From positions 434,001-498,000 of the forward strand of contig JBAOKB010000118.1 of NCBI GenBank assembly GCA_037044905.1: a stretch of 64,000 nt of DNA. The letters are read 5' to 3'. The position numbers and the translations under genes are program-made. The notes under the pieces are model-generated. The model saw nothing but the letters and a program-made list of their open reading frames with translations. It was not told where the DNA came from and ran no database searches. The stretch comes from Hortaea werneckii. Its lineage: Eukaryota > Ascomycota > Dothideomycetes > Mycosphaerellales > Teratosphaeriaceae. This document shows, in pieces, positions 10,286 to 21,321 of this stretch; within the stretch, counting starts at the first letter, position 1; each line of letters begins with the position of its first letter.

Positions 10286-12266
10286 ATGGGTCGGAAATAT
10301 CTGGGCGGGAGTGGTGATGCTCTCACCGTATGGATTTCAATGTCAGTCACGTCTCTTTGGACTTACCTTAACATCTACTGACACCACAGCAGTGCCACCT
10401 CGACCGTCCTCATCTTTTATGGTTATGATCAGGGTGAGTAGCCCTGAAGATACAACAAGCCTCGTACTAACGGACGCAGGCTACTTCGGCAATATCATCA
10501 TCAGCGAGAACTTCCTCGAGACCTTCGGACACCCGTCGACAGATACGCAAGGCACCATGACCTCAATATACAACATTGGATGCTTCATCGGTGCAATGAG
10601 CACAATATTCACAGGTGACAAGCTCGGTAGGCCAAGGCAGGTAATGCTAGGCACGTTTGTGATCGGTATCGGCGCCATCATCCAAACTGCTAGTTATACA
10701 GTTCGCCCAGATGATGGTCGGCCGCATAGTGGCAGGACTGGGCACTGGAGCCAACACAGCAACTGCAGGCGTGTGGCAGGCCGAGACCAGTAAGATGAAT
10801 TCCCGCGGCAAGCTCGTCATCGTAAGTCCTCCAAGCGTGACGCCTATATCACGTCTTTCAGTCGGCTGACGTGGGATCCAGATCCAAATGGCGAATTGTA
10901 TCACGGGTTTCTCCCTCTCAAACTGGCTCACCCTCGGCTTCTCATTCGCACCCGGCAGCGTCGACTGGCGTTTCCCGATCGCTTTCCAGCTCTTCTTCGT
11001 CATTGTCCTCTTCGCCATGTGCCCATTCCTTCCGGATAGCCCCCGACTTCTCATCCGCAAAGGCAAACACGATGAAGCCCGAGAAGTCATCGCAGCACTT
11101 CAAGGCGATGGAGCTACGCCCGAAGACCCGCGCGTGAAGACCCAATTCAATGTCATCAAGGACATTTTGGACCGTGAGCACATGAACACCTATTCCTGGT
11201 GGAAGCTTCTCTCCGGACGTGGACCATCTGGTGTGCTCCGCCGAATGATCCTCGGCGCATGGATGCAGGCGATGAATCAGATCTCTGGTATCAACGTCAC
11301 CTCGTACTACATGTCGTACATCTTCATCAACGCCCTCGGTATCTCGGAGCTCCTGTCCCGTATCCTGGCTGCTTGCGGATCAGTGGATTACCTTATCTTC
11401 GCCTGTCTGGCATACTTCGTCATTGAAAGATATGGACGCAGGAAAGTCATGATGTGCAGTGCAGCTGCTTGCTCGATGTGTTGGATTGGCATTACGATCG
11501 CAATGGGGATATCCGAGCATGGTGGGAACAGCTACGTCTGCGGTAGTATTGCAGTGGCTTCTTCTTTCTTTTCTTCGCGAGCTTCGGAATGGGTGTTCTG
11601 GGCATCCCGTGGCTTTACCCCGCTGGTAATTTCGACGTGATTTTCTAACAATGTTGACATGCTAAGCAAAGTCACAGAGATCAACGCTCTTGAAATGCGA
11701 ACCAAGGGAGCTAGTTTGGCGATGGCAACCAACTGGATTTGCGTGAGTCGCACCCATTTCGTGAGGCTCGCGCTTATCACTAACGCTTGTCACAGAACTA
11801 TGCAGTTGTTCAAGCGACCCTGCCCGGCGTTGAGAATCTCGGATACAAATTCTGGATAGTCTGGGCCTGCATCTGCTTTGCTTTCATCCCTATCACATAC
11901 TTCTTCTGTAAGCCGAACGCGAGACAAATCATACCTCAAACAAACGATGCTTTGTGAAATGCTAACTGCCACTACCAGATCCCGAAACGGCCAACCGTAC
12001 GCTCGAGGATATTGACAGGTAAACTCATCCGAAAACATGCACACTGTCAGGTCTGTGTCTAACCACTTCACAGGCTTTTCGAGACTAAACCCGGAATCAT
12101 CGTCTGCCGCAATAAGCTGGCAACGCAGCTCAGTCGACCACAGCAGTACATTGAGCAAGATGAGATGATCGGAAGAGATTTCGAGAAGGAAAGTCGTGTT
12201 GGCGGAACGGAGGACGAGGAGAAAGATGTCGGTGAAATTGCCATTGAACGGGTCGCATCAGCATAG
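10286..12266 (+). CDS. MFS sugar transporter, frame-disrupted
   Basis: Plasma-membrane sugar/H+ symporter type of the major facilitator superfamily. Eight exons are inferred: 10286-10341, 10390-10433, 10480-10821, 10882-11625, 11678-11742, 11796-11907, 11979-12018 and 12074-12266. Visible marks are FYGYDQGYFG in helix 1, GDKLGRPRQ in loop 2-3, MMVGRIVAGLGTG, the PDSPRLLIRKG motif before the central loop, QISGINVTSYY in helix 7, IERYGRRKVM, and LFETKPG after helix 12. Two single-base breaks occur: one extra base at 10701-10704 between GAIIQTASYT and AQMMVGR, and one missing base near 11559 between GSIAV and FFFLFFASFGMGVL. Both sides keep the family signature. The 3' end is alternating short exons with good branch sites. 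Function may be intact if the breaks are sequencing errors. Confidence 0.8.
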
Positions 12267-12903
12267 AGGATGTCTACATACTTCTCAAATGACTCGTATA
12301 TGCCGCTTTATGTCCAATGTGCGATTCGGAATGGTTGCGGTGCATGATCGCGGTTGATCGGCAAATGCTGTGAGGACAACTGCCGAAACTCCCCTTCTGG
12401 GGCTTCTCTGGGGCAATGTGGAGAAGCGTCATCCTCCAAACCTCACCTCACACATCGGCAATCAAGGTAGACGGCAGATGGTACTTCGCCGTTGCCGAAT
12501 CTGTGCCAGTTAAGCAAGGTCCATCTGCTTCAATGGACAGAGAAGCAAACGCACAGTATGCCGTGTACGCGCTTTGGGACGTCGATCACAAGGCTTGATG
12601 GCGTTCACGAGTCCTAACAAGGCCTTGCAGCTTGCGCACGACGTCTGTACATGCATCTCGATGAGATAGGCTAATCAAGGACAGGCGGTAATAGCTCACG
12701 ATCAACCGAAGTACAGCGCGCGGGCTGGACTGCACGTCAACTGCCGTCTTGCGCGGTTTGACATCAGCTATGGCCAGAGCGGCTGACGGCGGCTTCTATA
12801 TGCCGTCCTACACATATATATGTATCCGCGCAGGTGTGAAAGACCGATCTAATTCTTAACCGAGTCGAATCTTCTTCAACGTTGTGGCAAAGCTCTATTC
12901 AAC
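12267..12903. other. Intergenic, P450 promoter region
   Basis: About 640 nt between the transporter stop and the P450 start on the same strand. Short open frames only. A TATA-like palindrome lies close to the P450 start and is listed separately. Confidence 0.45.
12813..12822 (+). promoter_or_regulatory. TATA-like element before the P450 gene
   Basis: The palindrome catatatatg lies about 85 nt upstream of the P450 ATG, at a normal TATA distance for fungi. Inferred from position. Confidence 0.4.
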
Positions 12904-14478
12904 ATGCTTGTCGCTGAAGTCTTGCCTCTAGTGCAGGCCTATTGGCCTTTGCTCTTGATTGGAGCCCTCATCATCCATCTCCTCAACAACAAATACTACA
13001 ATGGTCTTAACAAGTATCCCGGCCACCCTCTCGCGGCCTATACGAACTGGTGGCGATTTGCCGAGAACTGGGGCCGAAGGACGGAGAAGACCCATCAATC
13101 CCTTCACCAAAAACACGGCGACATCGTTCGTTTGGGTCCGAACGTATTATCGTTCGCCGACCCCAGGGCCATCAAAATCATCTACGGACTCAACAAAGGC
13201 ATGACGAAGTCTGACTTCTATCCTGTCCAACAAGCGGTCTCGAACGGCGCCCGGCTGGAATCTATGTTCAGCACCCAGGACGAAGCATACCATGCCAAGT
13301 ACCGACGGAGCGTCAACAACGCTTTCGCCATGTCTTCGCTGGTCAGCTATGAGCCTCGAGTGGACAGCACGACGGACGCGTTCATCGAACAGACCGAACA
13401 GCGATACTGCAAGACTGGCAATAGCTGCAACTTCTCCAGATGGCTGCAGTTCTTCGCGTTCGACGTCATCGGCGAGCTGACTTGGAGCAAGCGCATCGGG
13501 TTCGTCGAGCGAGATGAAGATGTTGATGGCATTGTAGCCTTCATTGGCAGATTCCTCAGCTATGCCGGACCTATTGGACAGATGCCTTTCTTGGACCTGC
13601 TATGGGTGAAGAACCCGCTCAAGCTTTACCTCCAGAAGCTAGGCTTCGACCGGACTGTGTTCCCAGTCACCAAGTTTGCCCTGGCGCAGTCGGCAGATCG
13701 ATCGGCGGAGATGGAGAAGATCAAGCAGGACGGCTCGCTTGACGAGCGTCGCGGCGCGGATCTCTTGATGAAGTTCACACAAGCCCAGCACGACCATCCG
13801 GAGTTCATGACGGATAAACAAGTCCTCGCCTCATGCACGAGCATGATCTTCGCCGGCTCCGAAACCACCGCGATCAGCCTCAGCAGCATCTTCTACAACC
13901 TGGTCAAGCACCCGCGGGTCTACCAGAAGCTCATGTCGGAGCTGAACGAGGCCGCGCAGACTGGCGCTATCAGCGAACGCGAGCACAGCAAGGTCAGCTG
14001 GGCCGAAAGCCAGAAACTGCCCTACCTCGACGCCGTCATCCAGGAGTCCTTCCGCGTCCACCCCGCCGCCGGCCTGATCTTAGAGCGCGTCGTCCCGCCC
14101 CAGGGCATCGAGATCCTAGGCGAGCACATCCGCGGCGGCACCATCGTCGGCTGCAACGCCTGGGTGCTGCACCGCCGCGCGGAGATCTTCGGCAGCGACG
14201 TCGACGCCTTCCGACCCGAGCGATGGCTCGAGGCTAAGCCGGACCAGCTCAAGGAGATGAAGGCCACCATGTTCCAGTTCGGCGCGGGCGCGCGGACGTG
14301 TATCGGGAAGAACATCTCCCTGTTGGAAATTTATAAACTAGTGCCTACGTTCCTGCGGAATTTTGAGATTGAGCTCGAGAAGCCTGGGACGGAGTGGAAG
14401 ACGTGGAATGCGTGGTTTGTGCGCCAGCTGGATTTTAAGACGGTGTTTAAGCGGCGGGAGATGCCTGCTGCTGTCTAG
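12904..14478 (+). CDS. Cytochrome P450 monooxygenase (pisatin demethylase-like clan)
   Basis: Haem-thiolate monooxygenase, probably ER-anchored. Single exon of 524 residues with an N-terminal membrane anchor (YWPLLLIGALIIHLL) followed by the basic/proline hinge NKYPGHP. The I-helix oxygen-binding motif reads AGSETT, the K-helix ExxR is in QESFRVHP, the PERF-like segment is FRPERW, and the haem loop is FGAGARTCIG with the thiolate cysteine near residue 466. Overall layout resembles the fungal pisatin demethylase/benzoate hydroxylase-like P450s, often detoxifying or secondary-metabolite enzymes. The lack of introns is unusual beside intron-rich neighbours. No biosynthetic backbone gene (PKS, NRPS, terpene cyclase) lies in the window, so the substrate is unknown. 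Confidence 0.93.
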   Translation: MLVAEVLPLVQAYWPLLLIGALIIHLLNNKYYNGLNKYPGHPLAAYTNWWRFAENWGRRTEKTHQSLHQKHGDIVRLGPNVLSFADPRAIKIIYGLNKGMTKSDFYPVQQAVSNGARLESMFSTQDEAYHAKYRRSVNNAFAMSSLVSYEPRVDSTTDAFIEQTEQRYCKTGNSCNFSRWLQFFAFDVIGELTWSKRIGFVERDEDVDGIVAFIGRFLSYAGPIGQMPFLDLLWVKNPLKLYLQKLGFDRTVFPVTKFALAQSADRSAEMEKIKQDGSLDERRGADLLMKFTQAQHDHPEFMTDKQVLASCTSMIFAGSETTAISLSSIFYNLVKHPRVYQKLMSELNEAAQTGAISEREHSKVSWAESQKLPYLDAVIQESFRVHPAAGLILERVVPPQGIEILGEHIRGGTIVGCNAWVLHRRAEIFGSDVDAFRPERWLEAKPDQLKEMKATMFQFGAGARTCIGKNISLLEIYKLVPTFLRNFEIELEKPGTEWKTWNAWFVRQLDFKTVFKRREMPAAV

Positions 14479-14613
14479 GCCAGTATTCGTATTCTTTTAT
14501 AAATGTGAAAATCGCACTTGGTCGCATCAATCGTGAATTTTCACAGCCTTTAGAGCAGAGCCAGAAGAGAACTCAAATCATACCACCCTTGTGAGGAACC
14601 ATACCGTATTTGC

Positions 14614-16509
14614 CTACGTCGATGCGGAAGCGGCAAGCAGCCTGCGATCCCTATCCTTATACCGACACCCCGGCTGCCCACACAAGCAGACCTTATCCAG
14701 ATTCCGCCAATACGTGTCCGAATAATCCACCGTAATCTCCTGCCCGGCCTCGACGCCTTTGCTAACCAGCACGATCCGCTGTTTCCCCAGCCAGCAGAAC
14801 CGCTCGTACTGGCTGTTCGGCTGACACGAGTGGTTCACAAACCGCAGGTGGTTCCCCTGTCGCCGCTGCGAAATCTGATATGTCGCCCGCTCCGTCTGCC
14901 CGATCATGACGTCCGTCCCGGACAGCCCGGCGGTGATCTGCCCGATGAACTCGCCGATCGCGGCGCCTTCCTCAAAGGGCGCGCAGGCGATCAGCCCGTT
15001 GTTTTTCCCGTTCGGCGTCCGGAAAACTTGCACCGGCATCATCCGGGCTTTCGTCCCGCCGTAGAGGTTCGGGAAGCAGGCGCAGGTGTTCAGTTTCGGG
15101 TCGTGGGATTGTTGCTCCCCGCACGTCGCGCATTTGAATTTCTCCTCGGTGCCGGAGTGGAAGTCGACGTCGCGGGGGTCGAAGTCGCCCCAGACGTCCT
15201 CGTCTACGATGGATTCTTCCAGGTGCGTGTAGCTGAATTCGGGATCCCATTGGTAGTATGTGGGGGCTAAGGGGATCGCTTCGTCGAATGTACTGCCTAC
15301 GACCCAGTCGTGGGAGTGGCCGGTGTATTTGCGTTCGGTGGGGCCGCCGATAATGCCGAGGAGTTGTCGCCACCGTGGGTGTAGGGTGTCCGCAGCGAGC
15401 TCCCAGCGATGTCTTAGAGCGCGCAACGTGCCGAATGTCTCCTCGTTGAACGAGACGCGGTACTTGCAAAAGCGATAGAGGCCCATGCCTGCAAATACGA
15501 GGGCCGCCCAGCCGCCGTGTTGCCGGATGTCGTGGTAGCCACGCCAGATGCCCATCTTGTTGCGGAGCTCCTTCTCCGACCAGTTGAAATCTATGCATGC
15601 CTGTGAGATGGCCGTCTTCTTTGCCTTGTCCCTCGGCATACTAGCAGCCAATTGCTCGACATGGCCGTCGAAGCAGTGCACCCAGTAGGCTTGGACAATG
15701 ACTTCGAGCGAGCGACAGGCGCGCGAAGTTTGGCTGATGCGTCGGGTCAGGACGTTCATGCGTCCGAACATCCCTTCAATAACGCCACGCTTTTCCTCGC
15801 TTATATTTGCGAGTTCGTAGTCGGTCTCCATGAGCAGTCGTGGTTGGCCGTTGGATTCGATGGCCTGCCACTGCTCAACCACGTCAACAGGGTCGAGCTT
15901 GATGCCGCTGTAGATGGAATCCCAGACACCGCCGATGAATTTGTCGACTGTCGATGGCTGCATTGATGGGTTATCGGGCGGTCTCTTCTTCTTGTGAGAG
16001 ACCGTCTTGCCATTGCTCACCATCGGGGAGCTGACGCTATCCGGGGGACTTTCCACTGGCGGTGGCGCATGACGTCCCATTGAGTCTCCATTGACTCGGC
16101 GACGCTTCGTTGGCCTGGCATCTACATCGTAACCCGGGGAGGCAGTGCGTGAATCTTGAGTGAGTTGCAAAGGTCCGGAACGTCTTACTGGCACCACCGC
16201 ATCGCCACTTTGTGCACTGGCACCCCGGCTGAGTAGAGTCGAATCCGGCAGTCCAGCATGGTGAGAATGCGGCGATTGGGAAGCGACACTGCTATCTAAA
16301 TCTACCGAGGCCACCTTCAGACGTGTTGCCGGCCGGCCTACGCCATCTTGAAGGCTCGACAGGCTGCACTCTAACTGAAGCGAGTCACTTGTCAGATTTA
16401 CGCCGCTCTGAAGCAGCTGGAGGATGATGTCGGGAAGCTGGGCTCCTATGCGGTTCGCGAGGTCCCGGGCGACACTTTCGTAGCTCTGGGTGTAGGCAGG
16501 TGAGGACAT
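14614..16509 (-). CDS. SET-domain protein methyltransferase
   Basis: Single exon of 631 residues, convergent with the P450 gene (135 nt between stops). The N-terminal third is low complexity with nuclear-type basic patches (RPTKRRRV, KKKRPP). A conserved-looking helical region follows (about residues 190-420, IGGVWDSIYSGIKL onward). The C-terminal part has a cysteine cluster (CATCGEQQ...CACF) and then a SET domain: GEFIGQIT, the catalytic-site signature RFVNHSCQPNS, the substrate tyrosine region ITVDYSDTYW, and a post-SET zinc site CLCGQPGC. This is the set expected of an active lysine methyltransferase of histone or other nuclear protein. It is not a close match to SET1, SET2, DOT1 or DIM-5 organisation as far as I can judge, so the substrate is open. 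Confidence 0.88.
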   Translation of the reverse strand: MSSPAYTQSYESVARDLANRIGAQLPDIILQLLQSGVNLTSDSLQLECSLSSLQDGVGRPATRLKVASVDLDSSVASQSPHSHHAGLPDSTLLSRGASAQSGDAVVPVRRSGPLQLTQDSRTASPGYDVDARPTKRRRVNGDSMGRHAPPPVESPPDSVSSPMVSNGKTVSHKKKRPPDNPSMQPSTVDKFIGGVWDSIYSGIKLDPVDVVEQWQAIESNGQPRLLMETDYELANISEEKRGVIEGMFGRMNVLTRRISQTSRACRSLEVIVQAYWVHCFDGHVEQLAASMPRDKAKKTAISQACIDFNWSEKELRNKMGIWRGYHDIRQHGGWAALVFAGMGLYRFCKYRVSFNEETFGTLRALRHRWELAADTLHPRWRQLLGIIGGPTERKYTGHSHDWVVGSTFDEAIPLAPTYYQWDPEFSYTHLEESIVDEDVWGDFDPRDVDFHSGTEEKFKCATCGEQQSHDPKLNTCACFPNLYGGTKARMMPVQVFRTPNGKNNGLIACAPFEEGAAIGEFIGQITAGLSGTDVMIGQTERATYQISQRRQGNHLRFVNHSCQPNSQYERFCWLGKQRIVLVSKGVEAGQEITVDYSDTYWRNLDKVCLCGQPGCRYKDRDRRLLAASAST

Positions 16510-17372
16510 GCCGGGTGCGGGATGCAGATCAAGTCGCGGCCCAGGCTTCAGGATGCATCCATCGGGAGGCCTGGCAGATGCGCAGGCGGTCGGTGACAGT
16601 CCCCAATGCGCGCGAGCCGGGCGGGAATGTGGCTTTGATCTGGACCCTGGACGGTTTAATGGCGCCCAATATTGAATATTTGATTGATGCGGTGGTGGTC
16701 AGGCGGGAGGAGGATGATTACCCAGCAGCTTAAGTGCTGTACTGTACATACCCATAGGAACGGTTGGGTAGGTAGTATGTAATCAACCTAATAAGGTGGA
16801 CTGCGTAATAATCCCAAGTCTCGGCATTAGTGTCGCGTGGAGACGGAAACAGGAATCGTGGGAAAGTCAAAGGCGCGATTGGGAGATGGCTGCCGCCCGT
16901 TACGCCACGCCACGCCACGCTGCGCTGCGCTGCGCTACGCTACAGTATGACCGACCGACCTCTCTGCGAACATTGGTGAATTTAGTGTGCATATCTCTTC
17001 ACTTCTACTCCCGTCACTTCGGTGCAATCCCGTGCTGTATATCACACCATATCACCACTGCAGCATCCTTTCCACTTTGCGCCGCGAGACGAGATAATAC
17101 GAGACATCTCCCATCCTCATCCACCGCGTTCACGGTCGCTACCCGCCCCCGCCGCACAGCGCTGTGGTGCGCATCCCATCCGAACCCCGCGGTCAGCCGA
17201 ACACGCGCCCTCGCATTCTAGGCGTGACAGATCGATCGTTGTCACACTACCTACCCTTCCACTTCTGCTTCCAGCCCACCCGGCTGACGTAGCCTTGTAC
17301 CCGCGCAACGGTACCTGCGCTGGACTCGCGGGACGATACCTTCACGGACCCGGGCGGTGCTGAGGCGAGAGC
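16510..17372. promoter_or_regulatory. Divergent promoter of the SET and PAS kinase genes
   Basis: 860 nt between start codons of two regulatory genes transcribed away from each other. The PAS kinase side is C-rich. A pentameric microsatellite lies at 16901-16940. No protein-coding signal is seen. Confidence 0.45.
16901..16940. repeat. Degenerate pentanucleotide microsatellite
   Basis: Eight head-to-tail 5-nt units in three blocks: tacgc, then cacgc three times, tgcgc three times and tacgc. It lies in the shared SET/PAS kinase promoter region. Confidence 0.75.
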
Positions 17373-20300
17373 ATGACTTCGCCTGTCTCTCATGATGGTG
17401 AGAGCGTCACGCACCCCCCACTCAATCCCAGGCACTACCCGCCCACGTGCGGGACTCTTGTCGGCAGCGGCAGCGTCGAGTCACCCGGCGGCGTGACCGA
17501 GCACTTTCATGTGATGGGACGGGGCTGACTCTTGTGTGAATCCTCCAGACCACCAGCAACCGAGTGCATATGAGCAGGCCTCGCCCGAGAGCAGCCACCG
17601 ACCGCAGGCGATTACGATACCCAAGAATAAATCCGCGAGCAACCTGCTAGCACAAGGATCGGACAGCATCGCGGCAGATGTGCCGCTTCCGAGAGCGAGG
17701 CTCTCAGTGGATGCCGGAACGGAGGCGTACGACAACCTGACCAGGTACGTCATCCTTCATAGACTATAGACGTGTGAGATGGGCTGGATGGGGAAGGAGG
17801 GAGTGCAGTGAGGTTGAAAAGCTTGCTGCCTGTTTGTCTCGAATTGCAGCAACAGCAATAGCAACAAGATCAACAACAATATGTCAAATGGACAAGCGCC
17901 TCAGACATGCACTAATCTCTGCCTCCTTCCCAGGTCACCGATCTTGTCTGCAGACCGAGAGACCGGCCTACGTCGAATCAGGCAGAACCCTTCACGCAAC
18001 CCATCCTCACCCAATCTCTCAGCGCTTCACTCCGCTGCACCTTTGCCAGAACCTGGACATGACTCTAGAAAGGCTCTCTCGCACTCTTGACTGGGCCATC
18101 GTCTCCCACATTGCCTTGCAGTGAAGATCTTGCACGGTTCCCATCTGAGTCGCTGCACTCATTCTCCTTCGCTCATCAAAGCAGTGACTCCCTCTACAAT
18201 CGTCAGAACGTGTTAAAGAGGAGCATTGAATTCATGAGAGACAGGATAGGCTGGGCCGCAACCTCTCCGCGCATCGCGAATGCTCAGGCGAGGCTCGCAG
18301 GCGACGAAGAGCTTTTAAGCATGATGGAGCTGCTACAAAAAGCGAACATGATGGGCAGGGATAGTTTTGACACGTCCGGTCTTGGCATCCATGACAGCCG
18401 CAGCGGATTAGGACCACTTACCGGACCTCCCCATATGGCCAACGAAAATATATTTGATAGCAGTTTCAACTCAAATGCGGATCATCTCGCGACCAGTCCT
18501 TCACGGGTGAACAGCCCTGAGTCCATGGTCCCCGCCCCTGCTGAATCGGATTTGCCCAGCCGAAGAACGCCGTCCCCAGTGAGTTTAGAGCCATCTGCGT
18601 CGTCTGCTAGCACGACAGACAGTACATCAGGCTTGCCAGGCCTGGCACGTATATCGACTTCTGATGCCAATGAAATGTCTGGCCTAGCGCCCCCGAGACC
18701 CCAGAAAGCATCACTCAAGCGCACCTACACTGATGTGGCGGGGCTATCACTGCAAAATCGACTTACGGAAGCCATGGCAAAGCCATATCACGCAAACGAA
18801 GGTCGATCTGGCGTCACAACGCCAAACGCTCCAACCATACCCCAGCCTCAGCCACGCAACAGCACCGTTGTTGAGCGTGCACCACACGGCCACCGACACC
18901 AGCAGGCTCAAGCCATATTCACGACCGAGGCACGTTCCCCTTGGACCATCACAGCCGCTAACGACCTTGCCTGTCTTGTCTTTGGCGTCACTCGTGCTGA
19001 GGTTCGGAAGCTCGGCATCATGGAAGTGATCAAGGAGGAGCGAAGGAAGTGGTTGGAAGAAAAACTACGTGATCCGAGTCTGGGCCCGGCATCCAAATTC
19101 AATCCGCAGTCCAGTCCTACAAGCACCATTCCGAATTTGGGTAACGGTGTCACTGCCAAGTTACTCGCTAAACCGCCTGCAAGAAACAGCTATCAGAATC
19201 GACGAAGCAAGACCGAAAACGGCGTGCTGACCCCTCCGCGCACCACTGGAAATGGCCTCAATCACAACAATAACAAAAGTCGAGGTGTCTTGCTTTGCGG
19301 TGATGTTGTTCCCATCAAGAAGATGAATGGTGAGACGGGAAGTGCATCTCTCTGGGTGAAGGAGAAAGGTGGCAACCTGATCTGGGTACTTGAAGAGATC
19401 GCCGAGGATGTGGCCTACATCAGTGTGGATGAGATTGGGTCTGTTGTCAAAGGCTCCGGCAACGTCGAGGCAATCTGGGGCATGGACCGCCTTCGGCGAG
19501 GCATGGATGTGCAAAAACTGATACCTGCCTTCCCAAAGATTGCAGGTACAAATACCGGTGCCCTCGACTACGACGCAGTGTCGCAACTGCGGAGATTTAC
19601 GGCGCGCACGGCCAATTCAATATCGATACCCGTGACAGTCGATCAACTGTCTGGCGAAAGCGTTTTTAGAGTTTCAAGCTTCCCGCACATTGCTGGCATT
19701 ATGGTGCTTAACCCGAGTACGATGCAAGTAAGCAGCTCGAACAACGTGTTCTCGGCTGCACTTTTCGGGCACGACAGTCCAGATGGCATGCTCATCACTG
19801 ATCTTATCCCTGGCTTCGACAAGATACTGCATGTCATGACTGACGAGGATAAAATCGCGCTGGTGGACGGCATTGTGATTCCTGAGCATAGCTTCCGTCG
19901 AGCCCGTTCCCTGCTGGCCTTGCGAGATGGTTCCACCGATGCGGCTGCAATCTTTCTCCGGCCTAGCGGGCTACCGGCAAAGCATAGGGATGGTGCAGAG
20001 ATTATGATAGATGTTCAGATGCGAGTTGTTAAGTCGGATCGCGACCCGATCTACAACGAGAATATCATCGAAGAGGAGCAAGGCAATGTCCTACCTGGTA
20101 GCGAGGTGGTGTACGCGCTGTGGATCACTTACAGCAGGCAATTGCACGCGGTGAACCACGGCATCGGTCCCGTGACACCGCTTCTCAGCAGACCGGGCAC
20201 TCCACCTCAGCAGCCTCGTCCTGGAAGTGCCATTGATGCATCGGTACCAACGCCGATGGCTGCCATGAGCGAGAATGGGGAAGAAGAATTGCGGACCAAG

Positions 20301-21321
20301 GTCCTATCCCAACAGCTGGAAGCTGCTCAGGCAGCGGAGAGTGCAGAGAGTGGAGAGCAATCAACCGACTATGAGCCTTTTGAACACCCAGCACCGGATA
20401 TGATGGCGGCTGGGCTGCAAAATCATCAAGAAGAAAAAGATCGACGACTTTACCATTCTCGAAGAGATGGGTCAAGGGGCTTACGGTCAGGTCAAACTCG
20501 CACGATACAAAAAGGCCGCTGCAAAGAAAATGGTCATCAAATACGTCACTAAGCGACGCATTCTCGTCGATACCTGGCACCGCGATCGAAGGCTGGGCAC
20601 TGTCCCCTGGAAATCCACGTCCTGGATTACCTCCGACGTGAAGGGATGCAACATCCTAACATTGTCGAAATGGCCGATTTCTTCGAGGACGACATCAACT
20701 ACTACATCGAGATGTTACCACACGGACTGCCGGGGATGGACCTGTTCGACTACATCGAGTTGCGCGTCACCATGGAGGAACGGGAATGCCGGAAGATCTT
20801 TTGCCAGGTGGCCGAGGCTATCAGACATCTTCACATCAATGCCAAGGTCGTGCATCGGGATATCAAGGACGAGAACGTCATCTTGGACGGAGAGGGGAGG
20901 GTGAAGCTGGTGGATTTCGGCAGCGCTGCGTACATCAAGAGCGGACCTTTTGATGTCTTCGTCGGCACTATTGGTAAGCTCTCCACCCATGTCATTCCGA
21001 AACCCGATATCCAGACATGCTAAAGACAAAATCCGAACAGATTACGCAGCTCCCGAAGTCCTCCGCGGCGCCCCTTACCGCGGCAAAGAGCAAGACGTCT
21101 GGGCCCTCGGCATCCTGCTCTACACCATCGTCTACAAGGAGAACCCCTTCTACTCCATCGACGAGATCATGGACCACGACCTCCGCGTCCCCTACGTCAT
21201 GAGCGAGCACTGTATCGACCTGATCCGGAAGATGCTCGACCGCGACGTCGACCGCCGTATCAGTATCCAGGCCGTGCTCGAGCATCCCTGGTGTACCCAA
21301 GGCGAGCCCGCAAATCCCTAG
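17373..21321 (+). CDS. PSK1: PAS-domain serine/threonine kinase (PSK1/PASK type), frame-disrupted
   Basis: Metabolic sensor kinase; yeast Psk1/Psk2 and human PASK couple nutrient state to glycogen and translation. Exons: 17373-17397, 17549-17744, 17934-20973, 21041-21321, joined by GT/AG introns of 151, 189 and 67 nt. The PAS region begins around WTITAANDLACLVFGVTRAE. The kinase domain has GQGAYGQV, VIKY (ATP lysine), VVHRDIKDENV, VDFGSA and DYAAPEVLRG followed by DVWALGILLY. Three frame breaks fall in exon 3: T-run at 18087-18088 (between KALSHS and LTGPSSP), A-run at 20419-20422 (before KIIKKKKIDDFTILEEMG) and C-run at 20604-20607 (between RLGTVP and LEIHVLDYL). The protein continues in register across each, so the gene is probably intact in the organism. 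Restored length is about 1,180 residues. Confidence 0.88.

Noticed and set aside
10286..16509. Secondary-metabolite gene cluster around the P450
   Set aside because: No PKS, NRPS, terpene or DMAT synthase lies nearby; the neighbours are a sugar transporter and a SET protein.
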